64,000 nucleotides of DNA, from the NCBI GenBank assembly GCA_902775605.1, contig CACYNE010000033.1, positions 1 through 64,000 on the forward strand. Direction: 5' to 3'. Numbering within the stretch: position 1 is the stretch's first letter; each line of letters starts with the position of its first letter. The translations under genes and the position numbers were made by a program. This DNA comes from an uncultured Prevotellaceae bacterium. Lineage in GTDB: Bacteria; Bacteroidota; Bacteroidia; Bacteroidales; Bacteroidaceae. Positions 16,877 through 24,462 of this stretch are shown here, one piece after another. Below the pieces are notes generated by a model. The model worked only from the letters and a program-made list of their open reading frames with translations. It did not search any database and was not told the origin of the DNA.

Positions 16877-18044
16877 CTCTCAAAAACTTATCAGCACACT
16901 TCTCGCAAACAAGAAACTGACCAATACTCAGAGAGAGAAACTTGCTGCCCTCATGATCCGTGATCTTAATTTGGTGAATCCTAATCAAGATGGCGAATCG
17001 GATAGAAATTTGCCGCAAAGCGATCTTCCAGAATATCATTCTTCTAAAGATGTAATGGATTTCCTGCTTGAATACAATCAGGATCCAATACTAAAATACA
17101 CCTGCCATCCTATCGACGACATGAATGTAATCAATGAGATTGCTGAGCAATGTGAAAATAAGGTTTATTCAGTAAAATCACACTACCATCTCATTTCATC
17201 AAGATTCAAGCAACTACGTGAAAAATACAACCCTAAGACTACGGGGAAATATCTTGACGGAAAGGTGTTGACACTAATGCGTGTATATATTACTGGTGAA
17301 ACATTTCACAGAGTAGCTTCCGCTTGGTCAACACAATCTATAGCATACAATTGGCATTCACCTGAATTATGGGAGTGGTCTAACAAGAACCCCGGTATAG
17401 TACCAAACCCCGGGGAAAATATTGCGGAGTTCTTGTGTAATGAGGGTTATAAGTTGCCTAAACCTTTTATCTCTAATCTTTCAGGTAAGAGAATAAACAC
17501 TTTTGGTGATCTTGTTATGTATTACAAGTCTTTGTTACATATTAAAAGGGATGATAACCTCCAAAATAAGATCCTGTATATTTATAAAAAAGGTTATCAA
17601 ACTGGAGATCAAAATTCTCATCCTTGGCTTGACCGAATAGATTTAACCATAGGAAAATTTGATAATAATATCGAATTGTTTACAAGCGTAGACAAGTTAT
17701 TGCAGGCATTTGGAGCAATCCTTTCGATATGTATTGAAAACCAAGTAGAAGACATTCCACACGTTGAAGTCGGTTTTTATCGAGAACTAGAGAGTAAGAG
17801 AGTATGCTTTTATGTTCATCATAAAAACTCTCAGTATCATAAAGGCGTTGAAGATTCCATTAAAAAAATTGGAGAGAAACAAACACTACTTATAAAGAAT
17901 CAGATCAACGGTATTTGCGATCTGTATATTCAAGCAGATTTTGGCAATGATCAATATGCAGAGATTAATCTTTGGGATGGCAAGCCAAGAGCAGCAATAA
18001 ATATAGAGAAAATAGAAGGTGTCAAATATATATTGAAATATTAA
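16860..18044 (+). CDS. Retron-associated protein, possibly a degenerate histidine-kinase-like ATPase (394 aa)
   Basis: No family is certain. The start overlaps the RT stop by 17 bp, implying translational coupling. The N-terminal half is helical and charged (NNSQKLISTLLANKKLTNTQ). In the last 150 residues the order of elements resembles a GHKL/histidine-kinase ATPase: LLQAFGAILSICIENQ where an N-box would be, a strand pair HVEVGFY and KRVCFYVHHK, then NQINGICDLYIQADFGND and YAEINLWDG where G2 and the final strands would be. The key Asn, DxGxG and GxG residues are missing or altered, so an active kinase is unlikely. The next gene has a receiver domain, which fits a pseudo-kinase/receiver pair. 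This is an inference from pattern, not a firm assignment. Confidence 0.5.
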   Translation: MAKKNNSQKLISTLLANKKLTNTQREKLAALMIRDLNLVNPNQDGESDRNLPQSDLPEYHSSKDVMDFLLEYNQDPILKYTCHPIDDMNVINEIAEQCENKVYSVKSHYHLISSRFKQLREKYNPKTTGKYLDGKVLTLMRVYITGETFHRVASAWSTQSIAYNWHSPELWEWSNKNPGIVPNPGENIAEFLCNEGYKLPKPFISNLSGKRINTFGDLVMYYKSLLHIKRDDNLQNKILYIYKKGYQTGDQNSHPWLDRIDLTIGKFDNNIELFTSVDKLLQAFGAILSICIENQVEDIPHVEVGFYRELESKRVCFYVHHKNSQYHKGVEDSIKKIGEKQTLLIKNQINGICDLYIQADFGNDQYAEINLWDGKPRAAINIEKIEGVKYILKY

Positions 18045-18048
18045 TTGC

Positions 18049-20271
18049 ATGATATACCTATTTGATGATAAAGAGTCCAGACAGCAATCGTATGGATGGA
18101 CAAATAAAATGTTTGAGCTATGGTCTGATGTCATAGTTCGGATTAAAGATTATTCCGATTATCTTTTATCGGAAGAAAAAGATATTTTTAAAGAAGGAAA
18201 CATAATAATATACCACGAATCTTTCTCTACCTGCATCCCCTACGAAGAGAGAAGAAATTATCAAGCTTTTCACAATGCACTAATCAATGGCTCGGAATTA
18301 TCAGGTGTTAATGTTGTCATATTTAGTGGCAGTATAGCAAGTCGAGCAATAAACGATAATGTCGCTCATGTTCCTGTGACAGATATGTATGCCAATCTGG
18401 AATGCTTCCTAGAACATTATCGGGAACAAGATATGGACTTTAAGTATCTTTTATGGGGTGAGGAATACACAATAGAGCAAACATTATTAGATCTTATTGA
18501 AGACCTCTCAAATGAAATATACGATGGAGATTGTGAGTCGAACTGGAGCAATGTTTTCTTTGCTTCAGCCCAGAAGTATGGAATAAATGCCCCTTCAGAT
18601 GACTGCATTTCCCAAAAGCTATGGCTTAGTAAAGTATCAGATGCAGAACTTGACAGTTACATAAGAGAATGGTTCAAAGAATCTGAATACGATGCCTTGT
18701 ATATTCCTCTTTGTTTTGGTAAAATATTGTCAGATTACAATGGTTTGAGATTAGCAATACATATAAGATGTACAAAATCCAAAAACCAAAACAAGCCTAT
18801 ATATATCTACAGTCCTGTACCTACATCATTTTTGGTTCAATCAAAATATTTTGACATTCTAAAAACTAAAGGGGTCAAGTTGATAAATATGCGCCCTAAA
18901 AAGATCATAGATTCATTGGGAAGCCTCCAACCTCTGACGGAGAATGACATCAAGCATGAAATAGAGAAAATCCATCTTCCTGTACCACAAAACTATGAGG
19001 ATAGTCATAGCATAGCAAATGAATGGGCCATTTACCGATGGGCTGCTGCCACTAAGTCGGAGGACTCAGCGATTGAAAATGTAGCAAATACCATAAAATC
19101 AAATTTGTATTTCAAGCATCTAACAACAATATATCCTCCGAGTGATATTGATTGTATAAAGGAAGAAAAGCTGAAATTTAAGGATCATCTCTCTGGTGTT
19201 AGCGATGCCCTCATTGGGCAAAAGGATATTAATATTTTGTATGTTGATGATGAAGCAGATAAGGGATGGTATGAGATTATGGCAAATATCATCCATGACA
19301 TAAACAACATTAGAGGCTTTGACTATTTGGGAGAAGACTTAAAAGCGTTAAGTCAACAAGAAATCATTGATTATGTAGTCAATCGTGTGAAAGAAGACTC
19401 TGTCAACATTTTATTACTGGACTTCCGACTTCATAAAAAAGACTACGATTCAAAAAATATTGAAGACATTACCAGTGTTCAAATATTGAAAAAAATCAAG
19501 AAATATAATACTGGGATACAAGTAATTATATTTTCTGCAACTAACAAAGTATGGAATTTATTGGCTTTGCAGAGATATGGGGCTGATGGTTTCATAATTA
19601 AAGAGGGACCAGAGAATAGTAAAGACTCGTCTTTTACAATCCAGACTATTGAAAATTTCATAAATGCCATGTCTTCATGTCTCTCTAATAGATACAAGAA
19701 ATGCCTATGCCAAATTGTTTCTGATTTGAACAGCAATTTAGAGAAATGTGTAAAGGCTCATATAATAGATAAAGATTATCAAAAATCTGTAAAGTTGTTC
19801 TATCGAATGGCATATTCCTCACTTCCTCAATCTGTTGATGATCCATGTTTTGACCATTCATTTATGAATTACTTCAGAATCATAGAAGCGACTGCAAACG
19901 AACTTATTGATGTTGACAATCCTGAAGCAAAAGAAAAGAATGGAGCTGTGAGGTATTCTTTCAAATTCAGAGGAACTGATGAATACTTGAAAGATTATAA
20001 TGAGGAGGAGTTCTCTAAAACAGGAAAAAAACTTTCTATGACCAATAAACATTTGAACTTCAAACAGAAATTCTACAATCTTTTTGCAAGATTAGGAGTA
20101 TATAGTTCTGCAACATTTAACATGGTAGAAAAGAGGAATGCTCTTACACATCCCAATTCAAAAGTGAATTATAAAGTAGAACCTGTTTCTTTAGAGGATG
20201 TTCTTTTGGCTGCAAGCATTTCTTTTCAATGTGTAAGAAAAATGGTTGAGAATAAAGAGATGGAAGAGTAA
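18049..20271 (+). CDS. Pseudo-receiver - receiver - HEPN protein, likely retron effector (740 aa)
   Basis: The protein starts with a receiver-like but degenerate region (MIYLFDDKESRQQ, then VVIFSGS near residue 95). A second, well-preserved receiver domain spans about 390-525: YVDDEAD (acidic pair), LLLDFRL (phospho-acceptor Asp near 458), IIFSAT (Ser/Thr switch) and FIIKE (Lys). The C-terminal 200 residues are all-helical and contain RNALTH at 696-701, the canonical HEPN ribonuclease motif (R-N-x3-H). This suggests a toxic RNase whose activity is gated by the receiver domains, with the msDNA-RT complex and the 394-aa protein as upstream sensor. The gene lies 4 bp after the previous stop, last in the operon. 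A receiver-HEPN effector in a retron is, as far as I know, not described. Confidence 0.75.
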   Translation: MIYLFDDKESRQQSYGWTNKMFELWSDVIVRIKDYSDYLLSEEKDIFKEGNIIIYHESFSTCIPYEERRNYQAFHNALINGSELSGVNVVIFSGSIASRAINDNVAHVPVTDMYANLECFLEHYREQDMDFKYLLWGEEYTIEQTLLDLIEDLSNEIYDGDCESNWSNVFFASAQKYGINAPSDDCISQKLWLSKVSDAELDSYIREWFKESEYDALYIPLCFGKILSDYNGLRLAIHIRCTKSKNQNKPIYIYSPVPTSFLVQSKYFDILKTKGVKLINMRPKKIIDSLGSLQPLTENDIKHEIEKIHLPVPQNYEDSHSIANEWAIYRWAAATKSEDSAIENVANTIKSNLYFKHLTTIYPPSDIDCIKEEKLKFKDHLSGVSDALIGQKDINILYVDDEADKGWYEIMANIIHDINNIRGFDYLGEDLKALSQQEIIDYVVNRVKEDSVNILLLDFRLHKKDYDSKNIEDITSVQILKKIKKYNTGIQVIIFSATNKVWNLLALQRYGADGFIIKEGPENSKDSSFTIQTIENFINAMSSCLSNRYKKCLCQIVSDLNSNLEKCVKAHIIDKDYQKSVKLFYRMAYSSLPQSVDDPCFDHSFMNYFRIIEATANELIDVDNPEAKEKNGAVRYSFKFRGTDEYLKDYNEEEFSKTGKKLSMTNKHLNFKQKFYNLFARLGVYSSATFNMVEKRNALTHPNSKVNYKVEPVSLEDVLLAASISFQCVRKMVENKEMEE

Positions 20272-20310
20272 GGCCATGTGTCAAAGGCATAGATGATACC
20301 GTTTCCACAA

Positions 20311-20354
20311 ACCAAGAGGGGGATGTTATTGACATCCCCTTGCTTATTCTTGGT
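20311..20354. terminator. Hairpin between the convergent retron and MORC/Z1 operons
   Basis: GGGGATGT (20319-20326) pairs with ACATCCCC (20332-20339), and outer arms ACCAAGA (20311-20317) and TCTTGGT (20348-20354) pair too. It sits in the 111-bp gap between two convergent operons and can serve both strands, though no long T-run follows. Confidence 0.65.
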
Positions 20355-20382
20355 GAAAACCTCCCAATGACCACTATAACCA

Positions 20383-21405
20383 CTACTTGTCAAAATCATC
20401 CACTTTTAATACACAAATGATTTGATCATTCTTTGGGAACATTTCTATCAACTTTACACAGCTCGTAGTACGTTTTTTGATGGGGACATTTTTGGCCTTA
20501 ATACGGTTAATGGCACCGCTCTTGCTGAAGATTATCAAATCAGTATCATCGGACACTGTGTCAATATCAACAACTTTTCCTGTTTTATCCGTAACATTCA
20601 CCGCCTTCATCCCCGAATTTGCACGGTTAGTGATGCGGAAATCTTCCAGATTAGTGCGTATGCCATATCCATTATCACAGACAAACATAACGGTTTCTGA
20701 TTTAACATCATTAATGTGGATTATACCCACAATCTCATCATCTTTCCCATCAGGAAGTCTCATACCCAACACGCCAGTAGAACCACGCCCCATTGTAATA
20801 AGGCTCGACTCATTGAAGCGAATAGCGCGCCCTTCACGGCTAGCTAGCATTAAATCATTCTCGCCGTTCGTCACAACAGCGTTAACTAAAGTATCTCCTT
20901 CACGGATATTAATAGCTTTTATTCCGTTAATACATGGACGAATAACACCGTTACGCCAACGAAAATACTCCATTAGACGTGTTCTCTTCACAACACCATT
21001 CTTAGTACAAAACTCAATATGATGAGAATTCAGAAATGCAGCTTTGGCGTAATCCTCCACGAGGATGAAAACCTTAATGTAATCGCCAACAGCGATTTTC
21101 AACAAATCTTGAACTTTATATTCATTTGGACTACTAGAGTTTTCTGGAATATCGCAAACCTTCAGCCAATAGCAACGACCTAAGGATGTGAAGAAAAGAA
21201 TCGCACTTTGCAAAGTAGCCGAAGAAATGTATTTCACATAATCATTATCTCTGGCGTAAAACGCCTTGATGCTAACACCCTCATGAGTCATAGAGCGAAT
21301 TTCGGTAAGCGATGTGCGTTCGATAAATCCCAAATGAGAAATGGTAATAACCATTTCATCATTAAAATCAGATAAATTTGTAATAGTTTCTACAGCTGTC
21401 TTCAT
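20383..21405 (-). CDS. Free-standing GyrA/ParC C-terminal beta-pinwheel protein (340 aa)
   Basis: The protein is nearly all GyrA C-terminal-domain repeats: NGIKAINI, NDLMLASREGRAIRF, MGRGSTGVLGMRL, VCDNGYGIRTNLEDF, NSGMKAVNV, DLIIFSKSGAINRIK. About six blades fit its length, close to a complete pinwheel. The breakage-reunion domain with the active-site Tyr is absent, and I see no canonical GyrA box (Q-R-R-G-G-K-G). Such a domain binds and wraps DNA. It is the last gene of the MORC/Z1 operon, 20 bp after the AIPR gene, and probably shapes DNA for the restriction complex or competes with gyrase. The role is inferred. Confidence 0.8.
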   Translation of the reverse strand: MKTAVETITNLSDFNDEMVITISHLGFIERTSLTEIRSMTHEGVSIKAFYARDNDYVKYISSATLQSAILFFTSLGRCYWLKVCDIPENSSSPNEYKVQDLLKIAVGDYIKVFILVEDYAKAAFLNSHHIEFCTKNGVVKRTRLMEYFRWRNGVIRPCINGIKAINIREGDTLVNAVVTNGENDLMLASREGRAIRFNESSLITMGRGSTGVLGMRLPDGKDDEIVGIIHINDVKSETVMFVCDNGYGIRTNLEDFRITNRANSGMKAVNVTDKTGKVVDIDTVSDDTDLIIFSKSGAINRIKAKNVPIKKRTTSCVKLIEMFPKNDQIICVLKVDDFDK

Positions 21406-21425
21406 AGCGTCGCTAATATTTATTA

Positions 21426-23540
21426 TTACGGCATAATATACCCCTTATCCTCTGCTTTTTCAACTATCTTCAGAAGTCTGCGACATTGGGCAGGAGATGG
21501 CAAAGAGCCGCGTCCAATATAAGTTGCAATACTTCTGATGAAATCACAATCTCCATACGAAAGGAGTTCCTCCTTCGTTAATGTCTGGTAAACATTCATC
21601 CAATATGGTGCACCAAGCTTGAATATCTCAACGGATGCGTCAATTTTGGAGTTAAACTTGTGAGCACGTTTTGCTGCTTGCTCCGTTGCCTTGGTTTCTT
21701 CTTTGGAAATCAGCGATCGCGTGAAAGCATCTGACAGTGTAAACTCAACTGCTTTGAAATCACTCCATGTTCCAACAAGACGTGATAAACTACGAACAAG
21801 ACCTCCATCGGCTTTCTTTTCAAGATACCTGTGAGTAAAGTAAGCCAATCGCAACAGTTCAGTTGACAAAGCCGGATATAGAGTCTGCTTGTTCCAAATG
21901 CTTACCCAGTCTAGGTCTGTTCCTTTAGGAAGAAGGGTCATCAACTTGGATATGGTATATGGCGTAATCTGAGCTTTGTTACCACCTTTCGGATACCATT
22001 CTTCCTTACTGATAAGCTTGTCAAGTTTATCAAAGATGATTATTGAGCAAACACACTTCTTGAAGAACTCGTCGTTAATGCTATCTCGGTCAGTTTCATA
22101 TATTCCATCGATGTATGGAGCAAAGACTTTGAAGTTATCCGCAGAGCTCTTACAAACTTGGTCGGGGTGCATGAGAATGGCATTGTAGCACTTAGCCAGT
22201 TTCTCTTTTGTGATGAGTTGGTCTTTGGGATTCTTCTGCTTGAACAGGTCTCTCTGATGTGCATTCAGTTTCATCTGTTCCTGTTCCCACTTGCCACGAG
22301 AACGCTCATAGAACCAAATGGTTTGATATGGATTGCCACCCACAGGTGGAGCCATGACTTTGCGGGAAAGCTGTTCCATCTTTACGTGGAATGGATGGTT
22401 GGAGAAGAAGTCGGCGGGCTTAACAGCATTTTGGCTGTTAGCGCATTCAGAAATGGTCTTGGTTAACTCGTTGTAGTTCTGAACTTGTTCTTCCGACATA
22501 TCATCATCAACATTCAGTACCGTCAGTTTCATAGGTACGAACAGATTATTCATGCCCTTTGGTGCTTCATTCTTGATGATGGCACTCGCTAATGCCGCAG
22601 TAGTTTGACCTCCGTTGATTATCTGCAAATCCTTGAAATATGTTATTTTCGTACCATCTGCAGAAAACCTTACTGATCGGGCAACAATAGCTATTCCATT
22701 ATTGTAGGTGAAGAAATTCTCTGGTTGCTTCATAATGGTACTACGTATGCCCTTGTTCACATTGCCTCGGAAACTCAGAAAAGCACGAACATTACCTTGT
22801 AACAATCTGCTTCCATAGTCATAGTATATTTTGGCAAGAAATTCTCCTGGGACAATTCCCAGATATGCATCGTAATTGCTAAGGTCGCCCAAATCAGCCT
22901 TTAGACATGGGATGCCATCGCAGTTGTAGTCTTTTGTTTCAATCTCAAGTATTTCACTGGAGTTAGAAACAAACGTCTGGAAGAAACGCTCAAGCGTCCA
23001 TACATTCAGTTCCACGGGTCGTCCCAAGAAGTCTGGTCGCTTAAGATTCTTAACCTGTTTACTAAGGGTATAGTTCGATATGATGATGAACTTGAAACGC
23101 AAAATTTCCGTTGCAGTCATTCCCTTACCAATCTTCTTCCTAAACTCACTGGCAATGTTGACTGCAGGGTCGGAATCATCACAGAAATTGCGAATGTTTC
23201 CATTTACGGATTCCTCTATAAAACGTTGCATATATTCAAGAAGTTCTTGAATACGACTATCAGTAAGGTTTGGTGCAATATCACGCTGGTTTGTGAATTC
23301 GCTGATTATTAAAACCAATGCTCCATCTGCTTCATCATATGAGTAACCATCGAAGGACAGAATTTGTCTCTTCTTATTTCTTATTTCAACTCGCATTGGA
23401 ATAGGGTCGTTTAGTTCCCCAATATCTTCAAGATCAGTTAGAACTCGCTCGATAAAGTAGCTTTCAGGATCAGAGCCTTCTAAACTAGCATCGTTTCTGA
23501 TGTCATCAATAAACTGTTTACGATATTCTTCGATTTCCAT
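21426..23540 (-). CDS. AIPR-family (abortive infection phage resistance) protein (704 aa)
   Basis: The middle of the protein has the AIPR signature: FFTYNNGIAIVARSV followed by LQIINGGQTTAALASA. AIPR proteins are linked to abortive infection and recur in MORC/Z1 restriction-like operons. The N-terminal third (SLEGSDPESYFIERVLTDLE) resembles the extension seen in operon-encoded members. No signal peptide or membrane segment is present. The start lies one base after the stop of the DUF4420 gene, so the genes are coupled. The mechanism in these systems is not established. Confidence 0.85.
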   Translation of the reverse strand: MEIEEYRKQFIDDIRNDASLEGSDPESYFIERVLTDLEDIGELNDPIPMRVEIRNKKRQILSFDGYSYDEADGALVLIISEFTNQRDIAPNLTDSRIQELLEYMQRFIEESVNGNIRNFCDDSDPAVNIASEFRKKIGKGMTATEILRFKFIIISNYTLSKQVKNLKRPDFLGRPVELNVWTLERFFQTFVSNSSEILEIETKDYNCDGIPCLKADLGDLSNYDAYLGIVPGEFLAKIYYDYGSRLLQGNVRAFLSFRGNVNKGIRSTIMKQPENFFTYNNGIAIVARSVRFSADGTKITYFKDLQIINGGQTTAALASAIIKNEAPKGMNNLFVPMKLTVLNVDDDMSEEQVQNYNELTKTISECANSQNAVKPADFFSNHPFHVKMEQLSRKVMAPPVGGNPYQTIWFYERSRGKWEQEQMKLNAHQRDLFKQKNPKDQLITKEKLAKCYNAILMHPDQVCKSSADNFKVFAPYIDGIYETDRDSINDEFFKKCVCSIIIFDKLDKLISKEEWYPKGGNKAQITPYTISKLMTLLPKGTDLDWVSIWNKQTLYPALSTELLRLAYFTHRYLEKKADGGLVRSLSRLVGTWSDFKAVEFTLSDAFTRSLISKEETKATEQAAKRAHKFNSKIDASVEIFKLGAPYWMNVYQTLTKEELLSYGDCDFIRSIATYIGRGSLPSPAQCRRLLKIVEKAEDKGYIMP

Positions 23541-23541
23541 A

Positions 23542-24462
23542 TCAGTTGAGTTTAAATGGTTCTATTTCGGTTAATAACAATTCGTACTGAGCACGAGAAA
23601 TAGCTTCTGGCAATAACGCTCTATGTAATCTAGGGAATTTTTCATTATCAACCCTGTACATATACTGATTTCTCAAAGCAAAAACAAGATTGTCGTTTTC
23701 ATTCGAGAAGTCAAAGCCAAACAATTGCAGCTTTGCCATAAAGGTTTCGCGCTGATGGGTATTCACCAACAATGCGATAATGCTATTGACAAGCTGGTTT
23801 AGACGAATTCCTTCAAAAGAAGGACTCATCTTCTCCAGCTCATAAACAACAAGCGTCCCGTCTATGTCGCTGTCAAGCTGTTCAATGGATGAAATACGAA
23901 CGCTCTCTTTGCCAAAATTAATAGTCTTGACTTCGAACCAATCTTGTTGGTCTGAGAAATCCTTGTGAGTTTTTTCTGGTCCGATCCAACTTTCAAGTGC
24001 CACATCAATACCTCTTTGGGGAATCATGTAGTCTTTCAAGAACAAAAGCTCTCCAAGAAGGCCCATGATTTCTGCTTCTGTCAAACGAGCGTTATCTGGG
24101 CGGAACAGTTGCCTCCAAGAATAGTATCGAGAACGCAGAGTGTGGTATGCCGTTTCATCATCACTTGTCACCTTAACCGAATCCAAAAGATCTTGGCAGA
24201 AAGTACAGAAATACTCCAGAAGGTCATTGTTTTCAAGCGAGAATCGCAGAGTCAGCATATCCCCATCTTTATACTGTTCCACAAAAATCACATCAGAACT
24301 GGAGATTCTGACAGGTTTGTATTTCCCCCTAAAATCAAAGGAATAACGTGCGTCGTCATCACGCCCGATGTAGAGACTCAGGTGGCGATTATCACCAAAT
24401 CTTATAAAGTGGCGGCTGGGAAAATCCTCCCTGAATGTTTTATAAATATCATTATTATTCAT
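23542..24462 (-). CDS. PD-(D/E)XK motif protein, DUF4420-like nuclease subunit (306 aa)
   Basis: The nuclease core can be read: a helix with GLLGELLFLKDY, then ESWIGPEKTHKDF with the first acidic residue, and DWFEVKTI giving the E-x-K. This is the DUF4420 family, which accompanies Z1 helicases and is taken as the DNA-cleaving subunit. The start is set at the ATG at 24462, which overlaps the end of the Z1 gene by 8 bp; an in-frame ATG at 24489 lies deeper in the Z1 gene and is less likely. It is probably the restriction nuclease of the operon. Confidence 0.8.
   Translation of the reverse strand: MNNNDIYKTFREDFPSRHFIRFGDNRHLSLYIGRDDDARYSFDFRGKYKPVRISSSDVIFVEQYKDGDMLTLRFSLENNDLLEYFCTFCQDLLDSVKVTSDDETAYHTLRSRYYSWRQLFRPDNARLTEAEIMGLLGELLFLKDYMIPQRGIDVALESWIGPEKTHKDFSDQQDWFEVKTINFGKESVRISSIEQLDSDIDGTLVVYELEKMSPSFEGIRLNQLVNSIIALLVNTHQRETFMAKLQLFGFDFSNENDNLVFALRNQYMYRVDNEKFPRLHRALLPEAISRAQYELLLTEIEPFKLN

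Noticed and set aside
10365..20271. A fourth copy of the WYL palindrome before the RT or the receiver gene
   Set aside because: I looked upstream of 15149, 16860 and 18049 and found no CGAAC-N5-GTTCG there; these genes are covered by operator 3.
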